Source: JACZQZ01 sp046756945 (GTDB taxonomy: Bacteria; Pseudomonadota; Alphaproteobacteria; Rhodospirillales; 2-02-FULL-58-16). Taken from it: 37,684 nucleotides of DNA. Numbering within the stretch: the stretch's first letter is position 1; the number at the start of each line of letters is the position of its first letter. The notes below the pieces were generated by a model that worked only from the letters and a program-made list of their open reading frames with translations, searched no databases and was not told where the DNA came from. Positions 24,726-33,144 of this stretch are shown here, in pieces. The translations under genes were made by a program, and so were the position numbers. The stretch lies in contig JBHHXI010000008.1 in the NCBI GenBank assembly GCA_046756945.1, positions 1 to 37,684 on the forward strand, in the 5' to 3' direction.

Positions 24726-26369
24726 GTGATCAAGCCGCAGCGGGTGACCAACATCTACGAACGGGACCTGGGCCGGAATCCGGCCAACCACCAGCCCCTG
24801 ACACCGCTCAGTTACCTGGCCCGGACGGCTTCGGTCTATCCCGAAAAGACGGCCGTCATCCACGGCCCGATGCGCTACACCTACGGCGCGTTCTACGAGC
24901 GCTGCCGCCGTCTGGCGAGCGCCCTTGAGAAACGCGGCGTGGGGCCCGGCGACACGGTGGCGGTGATGGCGCCCAACGTGCCGGCCATGCTGGAAGCGCA
25001 CTATGGCGTGCCCATGGCCGGCGCCGTGCTGAACGCCCTGAATTACCGGCTGGACGGCGAAACCATCGCCTTCATCCTCAACCATGGCGAAGCCAAGGTC
25101 CTGATCACGGATCGCGCATTGTCGCCCGCCGTCAAGGAGGCCCTGGCGAAGATCGGCCGCGCCATCGTCGTCATCGACATCGACGATCCGCTGGCCGACG
25201 GCGGCGAGCTGCTGGGCGAGATGGATTACGAAGCCTTCCTGGCCGACGGCGATCCCGAAGCCCCCTGGTCGTACCCGGCCGACGAGTGGCAGGCCCTGGC
25301 GCTCAATTACACGTCGGGCACCACGGGCGACCCGAAAGGCGTGGTCTATCACCACCGGGGCGCCTTTCTCAACGCGTTGGGCAACGCCATGGTGTTCGGG
25401 CTGACCCGCAAGTCGGTCTACCTGTGGACCCTGCCGATGTTTCACTGCAACGGCTGGACCTATACCTGGGCCGTTACCGCGGTCGCCGGAACCCACGTCT
25501 GTCTGCGCACGGTGGACCCGGCGCTGATTTTCCGCCTGATCGCGGAACACGGGGTCAGCCACATGTGCGGCGCGCCCATCGTCGTCAATATGCTCATCCA
25601 TGCGCCCGACGAGGCGAAAGCGTCCTTCGGCCAGACGGTGGAGGTGGCCACCGGCGGCGCCGCGCCGCCGAGTGCGGTCATCACCGCCATGGAGCGCATG
25701 GGGTTCCGTTTCACCCACCTCTACGGCCTCACCGAAACCTTCGGCCCGGCAACCTTCTGCGCCTGGCAGGATTCATGGGACGCCATGACGCCCGAGGACA
25801 AGGCGGCCAAACTGGCCCGCCAGGGCGTGCGCTACCCGACGATGCACGATCTCATGGTGGCGAAGCCTGAGACCCTTGAGCCGGTGCCCGCCGACGGCCG
25901 GACCCTCGGCGAGGTGATGGTGCGCGGCAACACGGTGATGAAGGGGTACCTGAAGAACCCCGGGACCACCGGCGAAGCCTTCGCCGGCGGCTGGCTCCAT
26001 TCCGGCGATTTGGCCGTCATGCACGCCGACGGCTATATGGAGGTCAAGGACCGTTCCAAGGACATCATCATTTCGGGCGGGGAAAACATTTCCAGCCTGG
26101 AGATAGAGGAGGTGCTGCACCGGCACCCGGACGTGATGGAGGCGGCGGTCGTCGCCAGGCCGGACGAGACGTGGGGGGAGACGCCGTGCGCCTTCGTCGC
26201 CTTGAAGCCCGGCGCCGCGGACCTGTCCGCCGAAACCGTCATCGCATGGTGCCGCGACAACATGGTCCACTTCAAATGTCCGCGCCACGTGGTGTTCGGC
26301 CCTTTGCCGAAGACGTCGACGGGCAAGATCCAGAAGTTCGTGCTGCGCGAGAAGGCCAGGAGTTTTTGA
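24726..26369 (+). CDS. Acyl-CoA synthetase, AMP-binding (DmdB/medium-chain type)
   Basis: A 547-residue ANL-superfamily ligase that activates a carboxylic acid to its CoA thioester through an acyl-AMP. Motifs are the P-loop-like YTSGTTGDPKG (195-205) followed by VVYHHRGAFLNAL, LYGLTETFGP, HSGDLAVMHADGYMEVKDR, and the catalytic lysine K534 in KTSTGKIQKF. Sequence style matches the group with 3-methylthiopropionyl-CoA ligase (DmdB) and medium-chain fatty-acid ligases; the substrate cannot be fixed. GTG 24726 follows GGGAGGGGGAGG. It is divergent from the micro-operon and convergent with the aspartate dehydrogenase. Confidence 0.92.
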   Translation: MIKPQRVTNIYERDLGRNPANHQPLTPLSYLARTASVYPEKTAVIHGPMRYTYGAFYERCRRLASALEKRGVGPGDTVAVMAPNVPAMLEAHYGVPMAGAVLNALNYRLDGETIAFILNHGEAKVLITDRALSPAVKEALAKIGRAIVVIDIDDPLADGGELLGEMDYEAFLADGDPEAPWSYPADEWQALALNYTSGTTGDPKGVVYHHRGAFLNALGNAMVFGLTRKSVYLWTLPMFHCNGWTYTWAVTAVAGTHVCLRTVDPALIFRLIAEHGVSHMCGAPIVVNMLIHAPDEAKASFGQTVEVATGGAAPPSAVITAMERMGFRFTHLYGLTETFGPATFCAWQDSWDAMTPEDKAAKLARQGVRYPTMHDLMVAKPETLEPVPADGRTLGEVMVRGNTVMKGYLKNPGTTGEAFAGGWLHSGDLAVMHADGYMEVKDRSKDIIISGGENISSLEIEEVLHRHPDVMEAAVVARPDETWGETPCAFVALKPGAADLSAETVIAWCRDNMVHFKCPRHVVFGPLPKTSTGKIQKFVLREKARSF

Positions 26370-26399
26370 GCGATCCCTCGTGCCCGGCGGTAGGGGGCG

Positions 26400-27242
26400 C
26401 TAGGTGCCGACCTTGAGCGGCGCGGCGAGGCCGCGCAGCACGGCGACGACGCTGAGCGCCGTGATGCGCCCGGTGCGCGGGTTTTCCGTCGTCGGCACGT
26501 TCTCGATGGTCATCCGGAAGCGGGCGCTGTCGGCGTCGACCTCGATGTCGTGGGTATTGTGGGTAAGGCCAGGATCGGCCCAGATTTCAAGCCGCGTCCG
26601 TTCCGGCCCGATTCCGGCCAGGCTCAGCGCCGCGGCCACGTTCACGTTGGCCGGGAATCCCCTGGCACCGTCCCCGGCGTTGCCGGCGAAAACCTTGAGC
26701 GGCGCCGTAAGGCCGTCGACGGAGATGCCGTGTTCGGCCAGGTACGGCGCCCCGGCAAGCGCCGCGGGCGGTTTGCGGGTGACCATCGTCACCGAGCGGA
26801 TGTCGCCCTCGGCCGCGGCGCGCACCGCGTCGAAACCAAGGAGCGCGCCCGAGGGAACGAGGATGCGCGCACCGGTCTCGACCGCCAGATCGATCAGTCC
26901 GGGGGCGCCGAGGAGCGCCCCGACGCTGACGGGCACGAATATCCGCCCGGCCCGGATCGCCGGCCCGGCGACCTCGGCAAAGGCGCCCGCCGGCGCGCAT
27001 TCCACGACCACGTCGGCGTCCCCGGCAAGCTTGCCGAGGGAGACCACGGGCACCGGGTTGCGGAATTCCTCCATGCGCCGGCGCGCCTTTTCCACGTCGC
27101 GCGCCGCGACGGCCGCCAGCCGGAGCCCCGGAATGCCGTGATCCAGGCGTGCGGCGACCGCGCCTCCGATGGTGCCGAAGCCGCCCACGCCGACCCGGAA
27201 CTCCTGTTGTGCCGGTGGTGCCAAGGCATCGCCCCCGTTCAC
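26400..27242 (-). CDS. nadX: L-aspartate dehydrogenase (NadX family)
   Basis: A 280-residue NAD(P)-dependent dehydrogenase that converts L-aspartate to iminoaspartate, which feeds NAD synthesis or aspartate breakdown. The Rossmann motif is VGVGGFGTIGGAVAARL near the N-terminus. Family motifs are VVVECAPAGAF, VPSGALLGFDAV, MVTRKPPAAL, FPANVNVAAALSLAG and the catalytic-histidine segment THNTHDIEVD. The start is uncertain: GTG 27240-27242 gives a normal length but lacks a ribosome-binding site; TTG 27222-27224 has GGGG upstream. It is divergent from tctC, 185 bp away. Confidence 0.88.
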   Translation of the reverse strand: MNGGDALAPPAQQEFRVGVGGFGTIGGAVAARLDHGIPGLRLAAVAARDVEKARRRMEEFRNPVPVVSLGKLAGDADVVVECAPAGAFAEVAGPAIRAGRIFVPVSVGALLGAPGLIDLAVETGARILVPSGALLGFDAVRAAAEGDIRSVTMVTRKPPAALAGAPYLAEHGISVDGLTAPLKVFAGNAGDGARGFPANVNVAAALSLAGIGPERTRLEIWADPGLTHNTHDIEVDADSARFRMTIENVPTTENPRTGRITALSVVAVLRGLAAPLKVGT

Positions 27243-27315
27243 GAAACCGTTAATGTTCTTGGATGCGCTTACGCAGGGGTAGTCAGTCCAGAGGGTACAG
27301 GCTAGACTGGCGCAA

Positions 27316-27326
27316 GCAAAATTTGC
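27316..27326. promoter_or_regulatory. Palindrome in the nadX-tctC intergenic region
   Basis: GCAAAATTTGC is a perfect inverted repeat around one central base, midway in the 185-bp gap between divergent nadX and tctC. It could be an operator for a regulator controlling both. No clear -35/-10 pair was found for either gene. Confidence 0.3.
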
Positions 27327-27427
27327 AAGGGGGAGGGCGCCTGACCGCTCTGTCGGCCATGATGCGGCAGAGTTTTTGTGTGCCTTTACCCCCGGGTTAC
27401 CTGTGATTTCAATGTGGGAGGCATACA

Positions 27428-28408
27428 ATGAGAAAGAGACTAACCTACACCATCCTTGGCGTCGCCGCGGTCGCCGTGGCACTGGCTTTCACGCCCGGCG
27501 CCGCGGTGGCCCAACCCCAGGCCCCGAAGTGCAGAACGGCCAAACTGATCGTGCCGTGGAAGGCGGGCGGAGGAACCCACGTGATCTTCTCGATCTTCGA
27601 GAAGACCATCCAGAAGCTGAACGTCACGCCCAAGATCAAGGTCGTGACCGTTCCCGGCCAGGGCGGCAACAAGGGTGCCAAGGAAGCGGCAAAAGCCAAG
27701 CCCGACGGCTGCACGCTGTTTGCCATCCACCAGAGCGCCATCACCAGCTTCCTCAACGGCCGCATCAAGTTCCACTTCCCGGCCTTCGACACGGTGGCGC
27801 TGTTGACGTCGACGCCCGATATCGTCGGCGCGTCGGGCCAGGCGCCGTGGAACAACTTCGCCGAGCTCAAGAAGGCGGCGCTGGCGGCGCCGGGAACCAT
27901 CCTCACCGGCGCGACCTTCGGCTCCACCAGCCAGTTCATGTGGCTGATCATGGAGGACCTGACCGGCATGAAGTTCAAGTACGTGCCGTTCGACGGCACG
28001 CGGCAGCGGATGACGGCGCTTCTGTCGAACGCCATCCAGCTCGGCGTGCTCAACGTGGCCTCGGGCCGCAAGTACCTGGAGAGCGGCGACCTCAAGGGCT
28101 ATGCCATCGCCGACACGAAGCGTTCCAAGCACCTGCCGAACATGCCGACCATGAGGGAATTGGGCGTCGACATGGTGTTCGCCCTGAAACGGGGCATCGT
28201 CGCGCCCAAGGGCACCGACAAGCGCATCATCGAGCACTGGTCCAACGTCTTCAAGAAGGCGGCCGAGGACCCGGACCTGTTGAAACAGATGGACGCCAAA
28301 GGCACCGACATCAAATGGGTCGGACCCGCGGGATACCGCAAGTGGGCGGAAAAGACCTACAAGGACTATGAAAAGGTCGCCATCAAGATCGGCATGTACA
28401 AAAAATAA
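27428..28408 (+). CDS. tctC: Tripartite tricarboxylate transporter substrate-binding protein (TctC/Bug family)
   Basis: A 326-residue periplasmic binding protein. A Sec signal peptide ends near AAVA-QPQ (residue 28). The mature part starts with KLIVPWKAGGGTHVIFSIFE and continues with VVTVPGQGGNKGAKEAAKAK and KYVPFDGTRQRMTALLSNAI, all typical of Bug proteins. It captures a carboxylate for TctAB; the ligand is unknown. GGGAGG sits 7-8 nt before ATG 27428. A hairpin terminator follows, then tctB and tctA, which would keep the binding protein in excess. Confidence 0.93.
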   Translation: MRKRLTYTILGVAAVAVALAFTPGAAVAQPQAPKCRTAKLIVPWKAGGGTHVIFSIFEKTIQKLNVTPKIKVVTVPGQGGNKGAKEAAKAKPDGCTLFAIHQSAITSFLNGRIKFHFPAFDTVALLTSTPDIVGASGQAPWNNFAELKKAALAAPGTILTGATFGSTSQFMWLIMEDLTGMKFKYVPFDGTRQRMTALLSNAIQLGVLNVASGRKYLESGDLKGYAIADTKRSKHLPNMPTMRELGVDMVFALKRGIVAPKGTDKRIIEHWSNVFKKAAEDPDLLKQMDAKGTDIKWVGPAGYRKWAEKTYKDYEKVAIKIGMYKK

Positions 28409-28430
28409 AATCATCGGGCGAAACCACTCG

Positions 28431-28468
28431 AAAACGGCCCGGGCCGTAACGCCGGTCCGGGCCGTTTT
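28431..28468 (+). terminator. Hairpin terminator/attenuator between tctC and tctB
   Basis: AAAACGGCCCGG (28431-28442) and CCGGGCCGTTTT (28457-28468) form a perfect 12-bp stem with a 14-nt loop; the right arm ends in a T-run. It starts 22 bp after the tctC stop and ends 26 bp before tctB, so it should end or damp transcription inside the operon. Confidence 0.75.
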
Positions 28469-28494
28469 CAGCGCTCGATCGCCACGAGACCGCC

Positions 28495-28995
28495 ATGCAA
28501 CGTCTCAACCGCGATGTCGTCATCGCCATCGTCCTGCTCGTTTTCTGCGGCGTCTTCTTCTGGGCCAGCTTCGATATCCGCCAGCCCGACTACGGCGTCC
28601 TGATGCCGTCCACCTGGCCCCGGGCCGTCCTCGGCGTGCTGGCGTTCCTGTCCTTGATCTACCTGGTCCAGTCCCTGCGCGCCGGCCCCGATGAAAGAGA
28701 CGGCGAACAAGGCCCCTCCCTGACGAATTTCCGGGATTGGATCTATTATTGGAAGAACCCGATCTGGTGCTTCGTGCTGTTTTTCGCCTACCTGGCGACG
28801 CTGCCGGTGCTCGGCATGCTGATCGGCGGGGTCACCTTCGTCTTCGTGCTGTTGGGCGCGCTCGGCGGCTGGGACCGGAAAAACATGGTTCTCCATGCCG
28901 CCGTGGCGCTGCTGGCCATCGGCGGCATGTGGAGCCTGTTTACCTTCGGCCTCGGCGTCCTGCTGCCGCCGGGTATGATTCTCGGCCGGTTCTAA
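28495..28995 (+). CDS. tctB: Tripartite tricarboxylate transporter small membrane subunit (TctB)
   Basis: A 166-residue protein with four predicted membrane spans: about 9-25 (VVIAIVLLVFCGVFFWA), 43-62, 92-122 and 133-158. It has the TctB hallmark of an N-terminal D-x-R-x-P-D-Y-G-V-L-M-P segment after the first span. It partners TctA in the inner membrane. The start ATG 28495 has only a weak GAGA. tctA begins 12 bp after its stop. Confidence 0.9.
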   Translation: MQRLNRDVVIAIVLLVFCGVFFWASFDIRQPDYGVLMPSTWPRAVLGVLAFLSLIYLVQSLRAGPDERDGEQGPSLTNFRDWIYYWKNPIWCFVLFFAYLATLPVLGMLIGGVTFVFVLLGALGGWDRKNMVLHAAVALLAIGGMWSLFTFGLGVLLPPGMILGRF

Positions 28996-29007
28996 GGAAA
29001 AGCCGAA

Positions 29008-30693
29008 GTGATAATCGAAAACATCCTTGCGGCTTTTGTCGAGCTTGGAACCATCAAGACCGTCATCCTGATGATGGTCGGCGTTGCCGGCGGCCTGATC
29101 GCCGGCGCCATCCCCGGCTTCACCATTGCCATGGCGGTGGTGCTGACGCTGCCGTTTACCTTCGGCATGCCGGCACCCCAGGGGCTGGCGACCATGGTCA
29201 GCGTGCTGGTCGGCGGTCTGTCGGGCGGCCTGATGGCGGGGATTTTGACCGGCATCCCGGGGACGCCCTCGTCGGTGGCCACCACGTTCGACGGGTTCCC
29301 CATGGCGCGCAGGGGCGAACCGGGCCTGGCCCTCGGCATCGGCGTGTGGTCGTCGTTCGCGGGCGGCATCATCAGCGCCATCCTGCTGGTCACCCTGGCG
29401 CCGCAGCTTGCCAGGATCGGGCTGGAATTCAATCCCTGGGACTACTTCATGCTGGTGATGTTCGCGTTGACCATCACCGCCAGCCTGGCCGGAAAGCATA
29501 TGGTCAAGGGCCTGATCGCCGGGGCGCTGGGGCTGCTGATCAGGACCGTCGGCGAGGACGAGGCCATCGGCATGGCGCGTTTCAACTTCGGCTCCGACAC
29601 CTTGCTGCAGGGTTTCGATTTCATCGCCGTGCTCATCGGCCTGTTCGCCTTCAGCCAGTTGTTGAGGGATGTCCGCAATCCCGAAGCGGCGCGAAAATCC
29701 CTGACGGAGAGGGGAACCTTCTATGTCAGGATCGAGCACCGCCGGGCCGTCCGCGAGGTCCTGAAGCGCTGGACCATCGTCATCCGGTCCGCGCTGATCG
29801 GCGTCTTCACCGGCATCCTGCCCGGCGCCGGCGGCTCCATCGCCAACATCCTGGCCTACGATCAGGCCAAGAAGGCCTCCAAGCACCCCGAGAAGTTCGG
29901 CACCGGGATTCCCGACGGCATCATCGCGCCGGAAAGCTCCAACAACGCGGTCGAAGGGGGCGCGCTGATCATGATGATGGCCTTGGGCATCCCCGGCGAC
30001 GTGACGACGGCGGTGATGCTGGGGGCGCTCTTGATCCACGACGTCATCCCCAGCCCCACCTTCATCGCCGAAGAACCGCTGATCGCCTATTCCATCTTCA
30101 TCGCCTTCTTCGTCGCCACCTTCATGATGATCGGCCTGCAGTCGTTCATGCTCCGCGTATTCGTGCTGGTGACCCGGGTCCGCATGTACGTGTTGGCGGG
30201 GGTGATCCTCGGTTTCTGCGGCATCGGCGTCTTCGCCATCAACAACATCGAGTTCGACGTCTGGACGCTGGTGTGGTTCGGCATCCTCGGTTTCTTGATG
30301 CGGCATTTCGGCTTCCCGCTGGCGCCGATGATCCTGGGCGTGGTGCTGGGCAACATCGCCGAGCTCAACCTGGCCCGGGCCATGGCCATCACCACCGACA
30401 TCTCGCCCTTCTTCACCCGGCCGTGGTCGCTGTTCTTCTTCACCATCGCTATTTTTTCCGCCCTCTTTCCCTTGTTTCAGTCGCACCGGGGCAAAAAGAA
30501 GTGGACGCTCTTCTACCTGCCGGCGGCGTGCTTCGCCGTATCCGTGCCGCTCTACATGATGGGCGGCATCCCGCGGCCCGTATTCGCGACGGCGGTACTG
30601 GCCTACGGCGCCTTCACGGTGTGGCGCCGCGCCCGGGGAGGCTGGCGGCTCGAGGCCGACGTGGAAACCGCGGTGCCCCTGAAGGAGGAATAG
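29008..30693 (+). CDS. tctA: Tripartite tricarboxylate transporter large permease subunit (TctA)
   Basis: A 561-residue permease with ten or more membrane spans. Conserved TctA segments are AGAIPGFTIAMAVVLTLPFT, GILTGIPGTPSSVATTFDGF, GILPGAGGSIANILAYDQAK, ESSNNAVEGGALIMMMALGI and PSPTFIAEEP. It drives carboxylate uptake with the ion gradient. The protein is longer than the usual 500 or so residues, owing to an extra hydrophobic C-terminal part and a charged tail. GTG 29008 follows AAGGAAAA. It ends the transporter operon. Confidence 0.95.
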   Translation: MIIENILAAFVELGTIKTVILMMVGVAGGLIAGAIPGFTIAMAVVLTLPFTFGMPAPQGLATMVSVLVGGLSGGLMAGILTGIPGTPSSVATTFDGFPMARRGEPGLALGIGVWSSFAGGIISAILLVTLAPQLARIGLEFNPWDYFMLVMFALTITASLAGKHMVKGLIAGALGLLIRTVGEDEAIGMARFNFGSDTLLQGFDFIAVLIGLFAFSQLLRDVRNPEAARKSLTERGTFYVRIEHRRAVREVLKRWTIVIRSALIGVFTGILPGAGGSIANILAYDQAKKASKHPEKFGTGIPDGIIAPESSNNAVEGGALIMMMALGIPGDVTTAVMLGALLIHDVIPSPTFIAEEPLIAYSIFIAFFVATFMMIGLQSFMLRVFVLVTRVRMYVLAGVILGFCGIGVFAINNIEFDVWTLVWFGILGFLMRHFGFPLAPMILGVVLGNIAELNLARAMAITTDISPFFTRPWSLFFFTIAIFSALFPLFQSHRGKKKWTLFYLPAACFAVSVPLYMMGGIPRPVFATAVLAYGAFTVWRRARGGWRLEADVETAVPLKEE

Positions 30694-30806
30694 TGGCCCC
30701 TGTTCGGCCCTACCCTCCTTGATCGCCCGGTGCCGGGGCCATGGGCGGGCGTGTGTGTCCCGTCCGCGCCTCCGGCGCCGCAAACCCCACGTCCGAGCAT
30801 CCCCAG

Positions 30807-32015
30807 ATGACCCTGCTCCGCGTTTTCGTCCCCTTTGCCTTCGGCTATTTCGTTTCCTACCTTCTCCGGGTCATCAACGCGGTGATCGCGCCCGATCTCG
30901 TCCGGGACCTTGGCCTCACGGCCGCCGACCTGGGACTTTTGACCAGCGCCTATTTCCTGACCTTCGCCGCCGTTCAGCTTCCCCTCGGCATCGTGCTCGA
31001 TCGTTTCGGACCGCGACGGACGGAAGCGGCGCTTCTGGCCTTCGCCGCCCTCGGCGCCTTCGTCTTCGCCGCCGCCGAGACGCGTTCGGGTCTGATCCTC
31101 GGCCGCGCCCTGATCGGGCTCGGGGTGTCGGCCTGTTTGATGGCGGCGTTCAAGGCGTTCGTGATGTGGTTTCCCGGCCCCCGCATCCCGCTTGTGAACG
31201 GCTGCCAGATGGCCGTCGGCGGCCTTGGCGCCCTGACCGGAACGGTGCCGGTGGAGGCGGCGCTGCAGGTGACCGACTGGCGCGGCGTGTTCGTCTTCCT
31301 GGGCGTCCTCACCCTGGCCGCCGCCGCCGCCATCTTCGTCGTCGTCCCCGAGCGCAAAAGCGATTACCCGCCGGCCCCGTTGCGCGACCAGGTGGGCGGC
31401 GTGGTGCAGGTCTTCACCAGCCCCGTCTTCTGGCGCATCGCGCCGCTGACCGTGGCGGCGCAGGCGGCGTTTCTCTCCATCCAAAGCCTGTGGTCGGGAC
31501 CGTGGCTGCGGGACGTGGCGGGGCTTGGGCGCGCCGACGTCGCCAATCACCTTTTGCTGATCGCCATGGCGATGATCGCCGGGTTCCTCCTCATGGGCCT
31601 CATCGCCGAACGCCTCGGCCGCCTCGGCATCAAGCCCATCGCCGTCGCCGTCGGCGGCATGGGCACCTTCATCGTGCTCCAGGCGGCGCTGGCGTTCGGG
31701 TGGACGGGGTCGGTGGCGGTGGTGTGGGGCCTGTTCGGGTTCTTCGGGCCGGCCGGGATCCTGTCATACGCCGTGCTGTCGCAAAGCTTTCCGCCGGCGC
31801 TCGCCGGGCGTGTCATCACCGGATTGAACGTGCTGGTCTTTTTGGCCGCGTTCCTGGTCCAGTGGGGAATCGGCGCGGTGATCGACCTGTGGCCGGTGAG
31901 CGAAAGCGGCGGCTACGCGCCCGTGGCCTACCAGGCCGCCTTCGGCGTGATCCTGGCCGTGGAAGTGGCGACCCTGATCTGGTTCGCCGTGTTCCCCAGG
32001 GTACTCAGAGAGTGA
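30807..32015 (+). CDS. MFS transporter
   Basis: A 402-residue major facilitator with about 12 spans. The first spans (FVPFAFGYFVSYLLRVINAV) are followed by LTAADLGLLTSAYFLTFAAV and the loop 2-3 motif GIVLDRFGPRRTE, typical of the family. Residues QMAVGGLGALTGTVPVEAAL belong to span 5. The substrate is unknown. ATG 30807 was chosen by comparison with family N-termini; an ATG at 30741 would add 22 non-hydrophobic residues, and neither has a strong ribosome-binding site. The last 11 bp overlap the convergent amidase gene. Confidence 0.88.
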   Translation: MTLLRVFVPFAFGYFVSYLLRVINAVIAPDLVRDLGLTAADLGLLTSAYFLTFAAVQLPLGIVLDRFGPRRTEAALLAFAALGAFVFAAAETRSGLILGRALIGLGVSACLMAAFKAFVMWFPGPRIPLVNGCQMAVGGLGALTGTVPVEAALQVTDWRGVFVFLGVLTLAAAAAIFVVVPERKSDYPPAPLRDQVGGVVQVFTSPVFWRIAPLTVAAQAAFLSIQSLWSGPWLRDVAGLGRADVANHLLLIAMAMIAGFLLMGLIAERLGRLGIKPIAVAVGGMGTFIVLQAALAFGWTGSVAVVWGLFGFFGPAGILSYAVLSQSFPPALAGRVITGLNVLVFLAAFLVQWGIGAVIDLWPVSESGGYAPVAYQAAFGVILAVEVATLIWFAVFPRVLRE

Positions 32016-33039
32016 ACACGGCGGTCGCCGGACCGTCGGCCTCGAAGCCCTGGACCATGAGGAGCCCCTTGGCCGCGTTGGCGATGACGGCGATGCGGGT
32101 GGTCTGGTTGAGGATGGGCGGCACGACCCAGGAGAAATCGGCGGCGGCACGCTCGCGCGCCTGCTCCATCATCCGCCAACGCCCGACGCTGTCCTCGCCC
32201 CGCGGCCGGTCCAGGACGTCAAAGGCCATCCAGTGGTTGGCCACCGAGGTCGGCGCCTCGCGCACGGCGGCCCGGTCCTCCAGGCGCTCGACGACGCACC
32301 CCTGATCCGGGGTGACGCCGCTCAGGGTGAAGAACGCGGGCAGGCAAAGCGCCGTTTCGACCAGCGCCGCCTTGGCGTCGGCGTAGGTACGGCAGGTATC
32401 GCACACCCGGCGCAGGAGGTGGATCGGCGGAACGGCCCGGGACCGCCACCAGCGTCCGCGGGCGATGCTCCAGTCCAGCCAGCACCACGGACTGTAGCGG
32501 CGCATGGGCGTCTGGTTGAGGGCGACCGAAAAGCGCCCCGGCGCCATGGCCGTGGCGACGCCGACCAGGCCGGGCCAGGTGACGTTGTAGAACGGCCCCA
32601 TGTCCCCCTCGTGGCGGGCGACGACCAGGTTGGCGCCCAGTCCGTCGAGGGGCCAGTCCAGGGTGCGCAACATGCGGGCGCCTGTTCCCGAAGGGTCGGG
32701 TCCGACCCCGGTCGTGCAGGTCCATTCGTAGGACAGGTTGAGCAGGAAGGCGCCCGGTTGCCCGCCCCGCGCCGCCACGGCGGCGATTTCGCCGCCATAG
32801 GGGCTGTCAGACTTGGCCAGCCAGCGCCGGCCGGCCCAATCCCCCAGGCGCAGGGCGATGCGGCCGTAATGGCGCCGGCCCAGGGTGAGGATATCCCGCA
32901 GCCGCTCCGGCGCGGCCTCGGCCAGGGCCACGGGGCCGCCGTTGCCGGCCTCGATCAAGGGAATGGTGCGCGGTTCCGGGGGAAAAGGGCCTGTGGCTGC
33001 GTCCAAAGGGAAACCTCTCGGTGGGGGCGGGGATGGCAC
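32005..33039 (-). CDS. Ntn hydrolase, acid ceramidase/NAAA-like
   Basis: A protein of up to 344 residues resembling the acid-ceramidase/N-acylethanolamine-amidase (choloylglycine-like) fold. The likely nucleophile is C108 in EWTCTTGVGPDPSGTGARML, followed by LRTLDWPLDGLG, which matches the R-N-L-D-Y pattern of the family. GPFYNVTWPGLVGVATAMAP and LSGVTPDQGCVVERLEDRA also fit. If active, it would self-cleave before C108, leaving a 107-residue propeptide. The start is uncertain: GTG 33037-33039 gives the full frame; TTG 33004-33006 has GAGAGG seven bases upstream. No signal peptide is visible, so the substrate may be cytosolic; it is unknown. Confidence 0.75.
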   Translation of the reverse strand: MPSPPPPRGFPLDAATGPFPPEPRTIPLIEAGNGGPVALAEAAPERLRDILTLGRRHYGRIALRLGDWAGRRWLAKSDSPYGGEIAAVAARGGQPGAFLLNLSYEWTCTTGVGPDPSGTGARMLRTLDWPLDGLGANLVVARHEGDMGPFYNVTWPGLVGVATAMAPGRFSVALNQTPMRRYSPWCWLDWSIARGRWWRSRAVPPIHLLRRVCDTCRTYADAKAALVETALCLPAFFTLSGVTPDQGCVVERLEDRAAVREAPTSVANHWMAFDVLDRPRGEDSVGRWRMMEQARERAAADFSWVVPPILNQTTRIAVIANAAKGLLMVQGFEADGPATAVFTL

Positions 33040-33066
33040 CGCCCCGGCGGGCGGACCATATCATGT

Positions 33067-33095
33067 TTCTCAACATCGGGTGCTTCTAGTACAAT
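33067..33095 (+). promoter_or_regulatory. Sigma-70-type promoter of purB
   Basis: TTCTCA (33067-33072) and TACAAT (33090-33095) are separated by 17 bp, matching four and five consensus positions. The start would be near 33102, about 43 nt upstream of the purB ATG. Confidence 0.55.
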
Positions 33096-33144
33096 TGCCA
33101 GAATTCCCGGGACTCCCTGCCCTCTCAACCGCCGCGAGGCCACA

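Noticed and set aside
27309..27327. Sigma-54 promoter upstream of tctC (TGGC followed by TTGC)
   Set aside because: The GG and GC elements are 14 bp apart instead of the required 10 bp, so this does not fit a -24/-12 promoter.
27243..27482. N-terminal extension of the aspartate dehydrogenase (frame open for 80 more codons)
   Set aside because: The extension overlaps the tctC start on the other strand, has no homology-like features and would push the Rossmann motif far from the N-terminus.
28468..30783. A 771-codon minus-strand open frame covering tctB and tctA
   Set aside because: It is antisense to a convincing transporter operon, and its His/Asp/Gln-rich composition is what the reverse strand of high-GC codons gives. 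Similar long antisense frames over clpB, lysC and hisS were dropped for the same reason.
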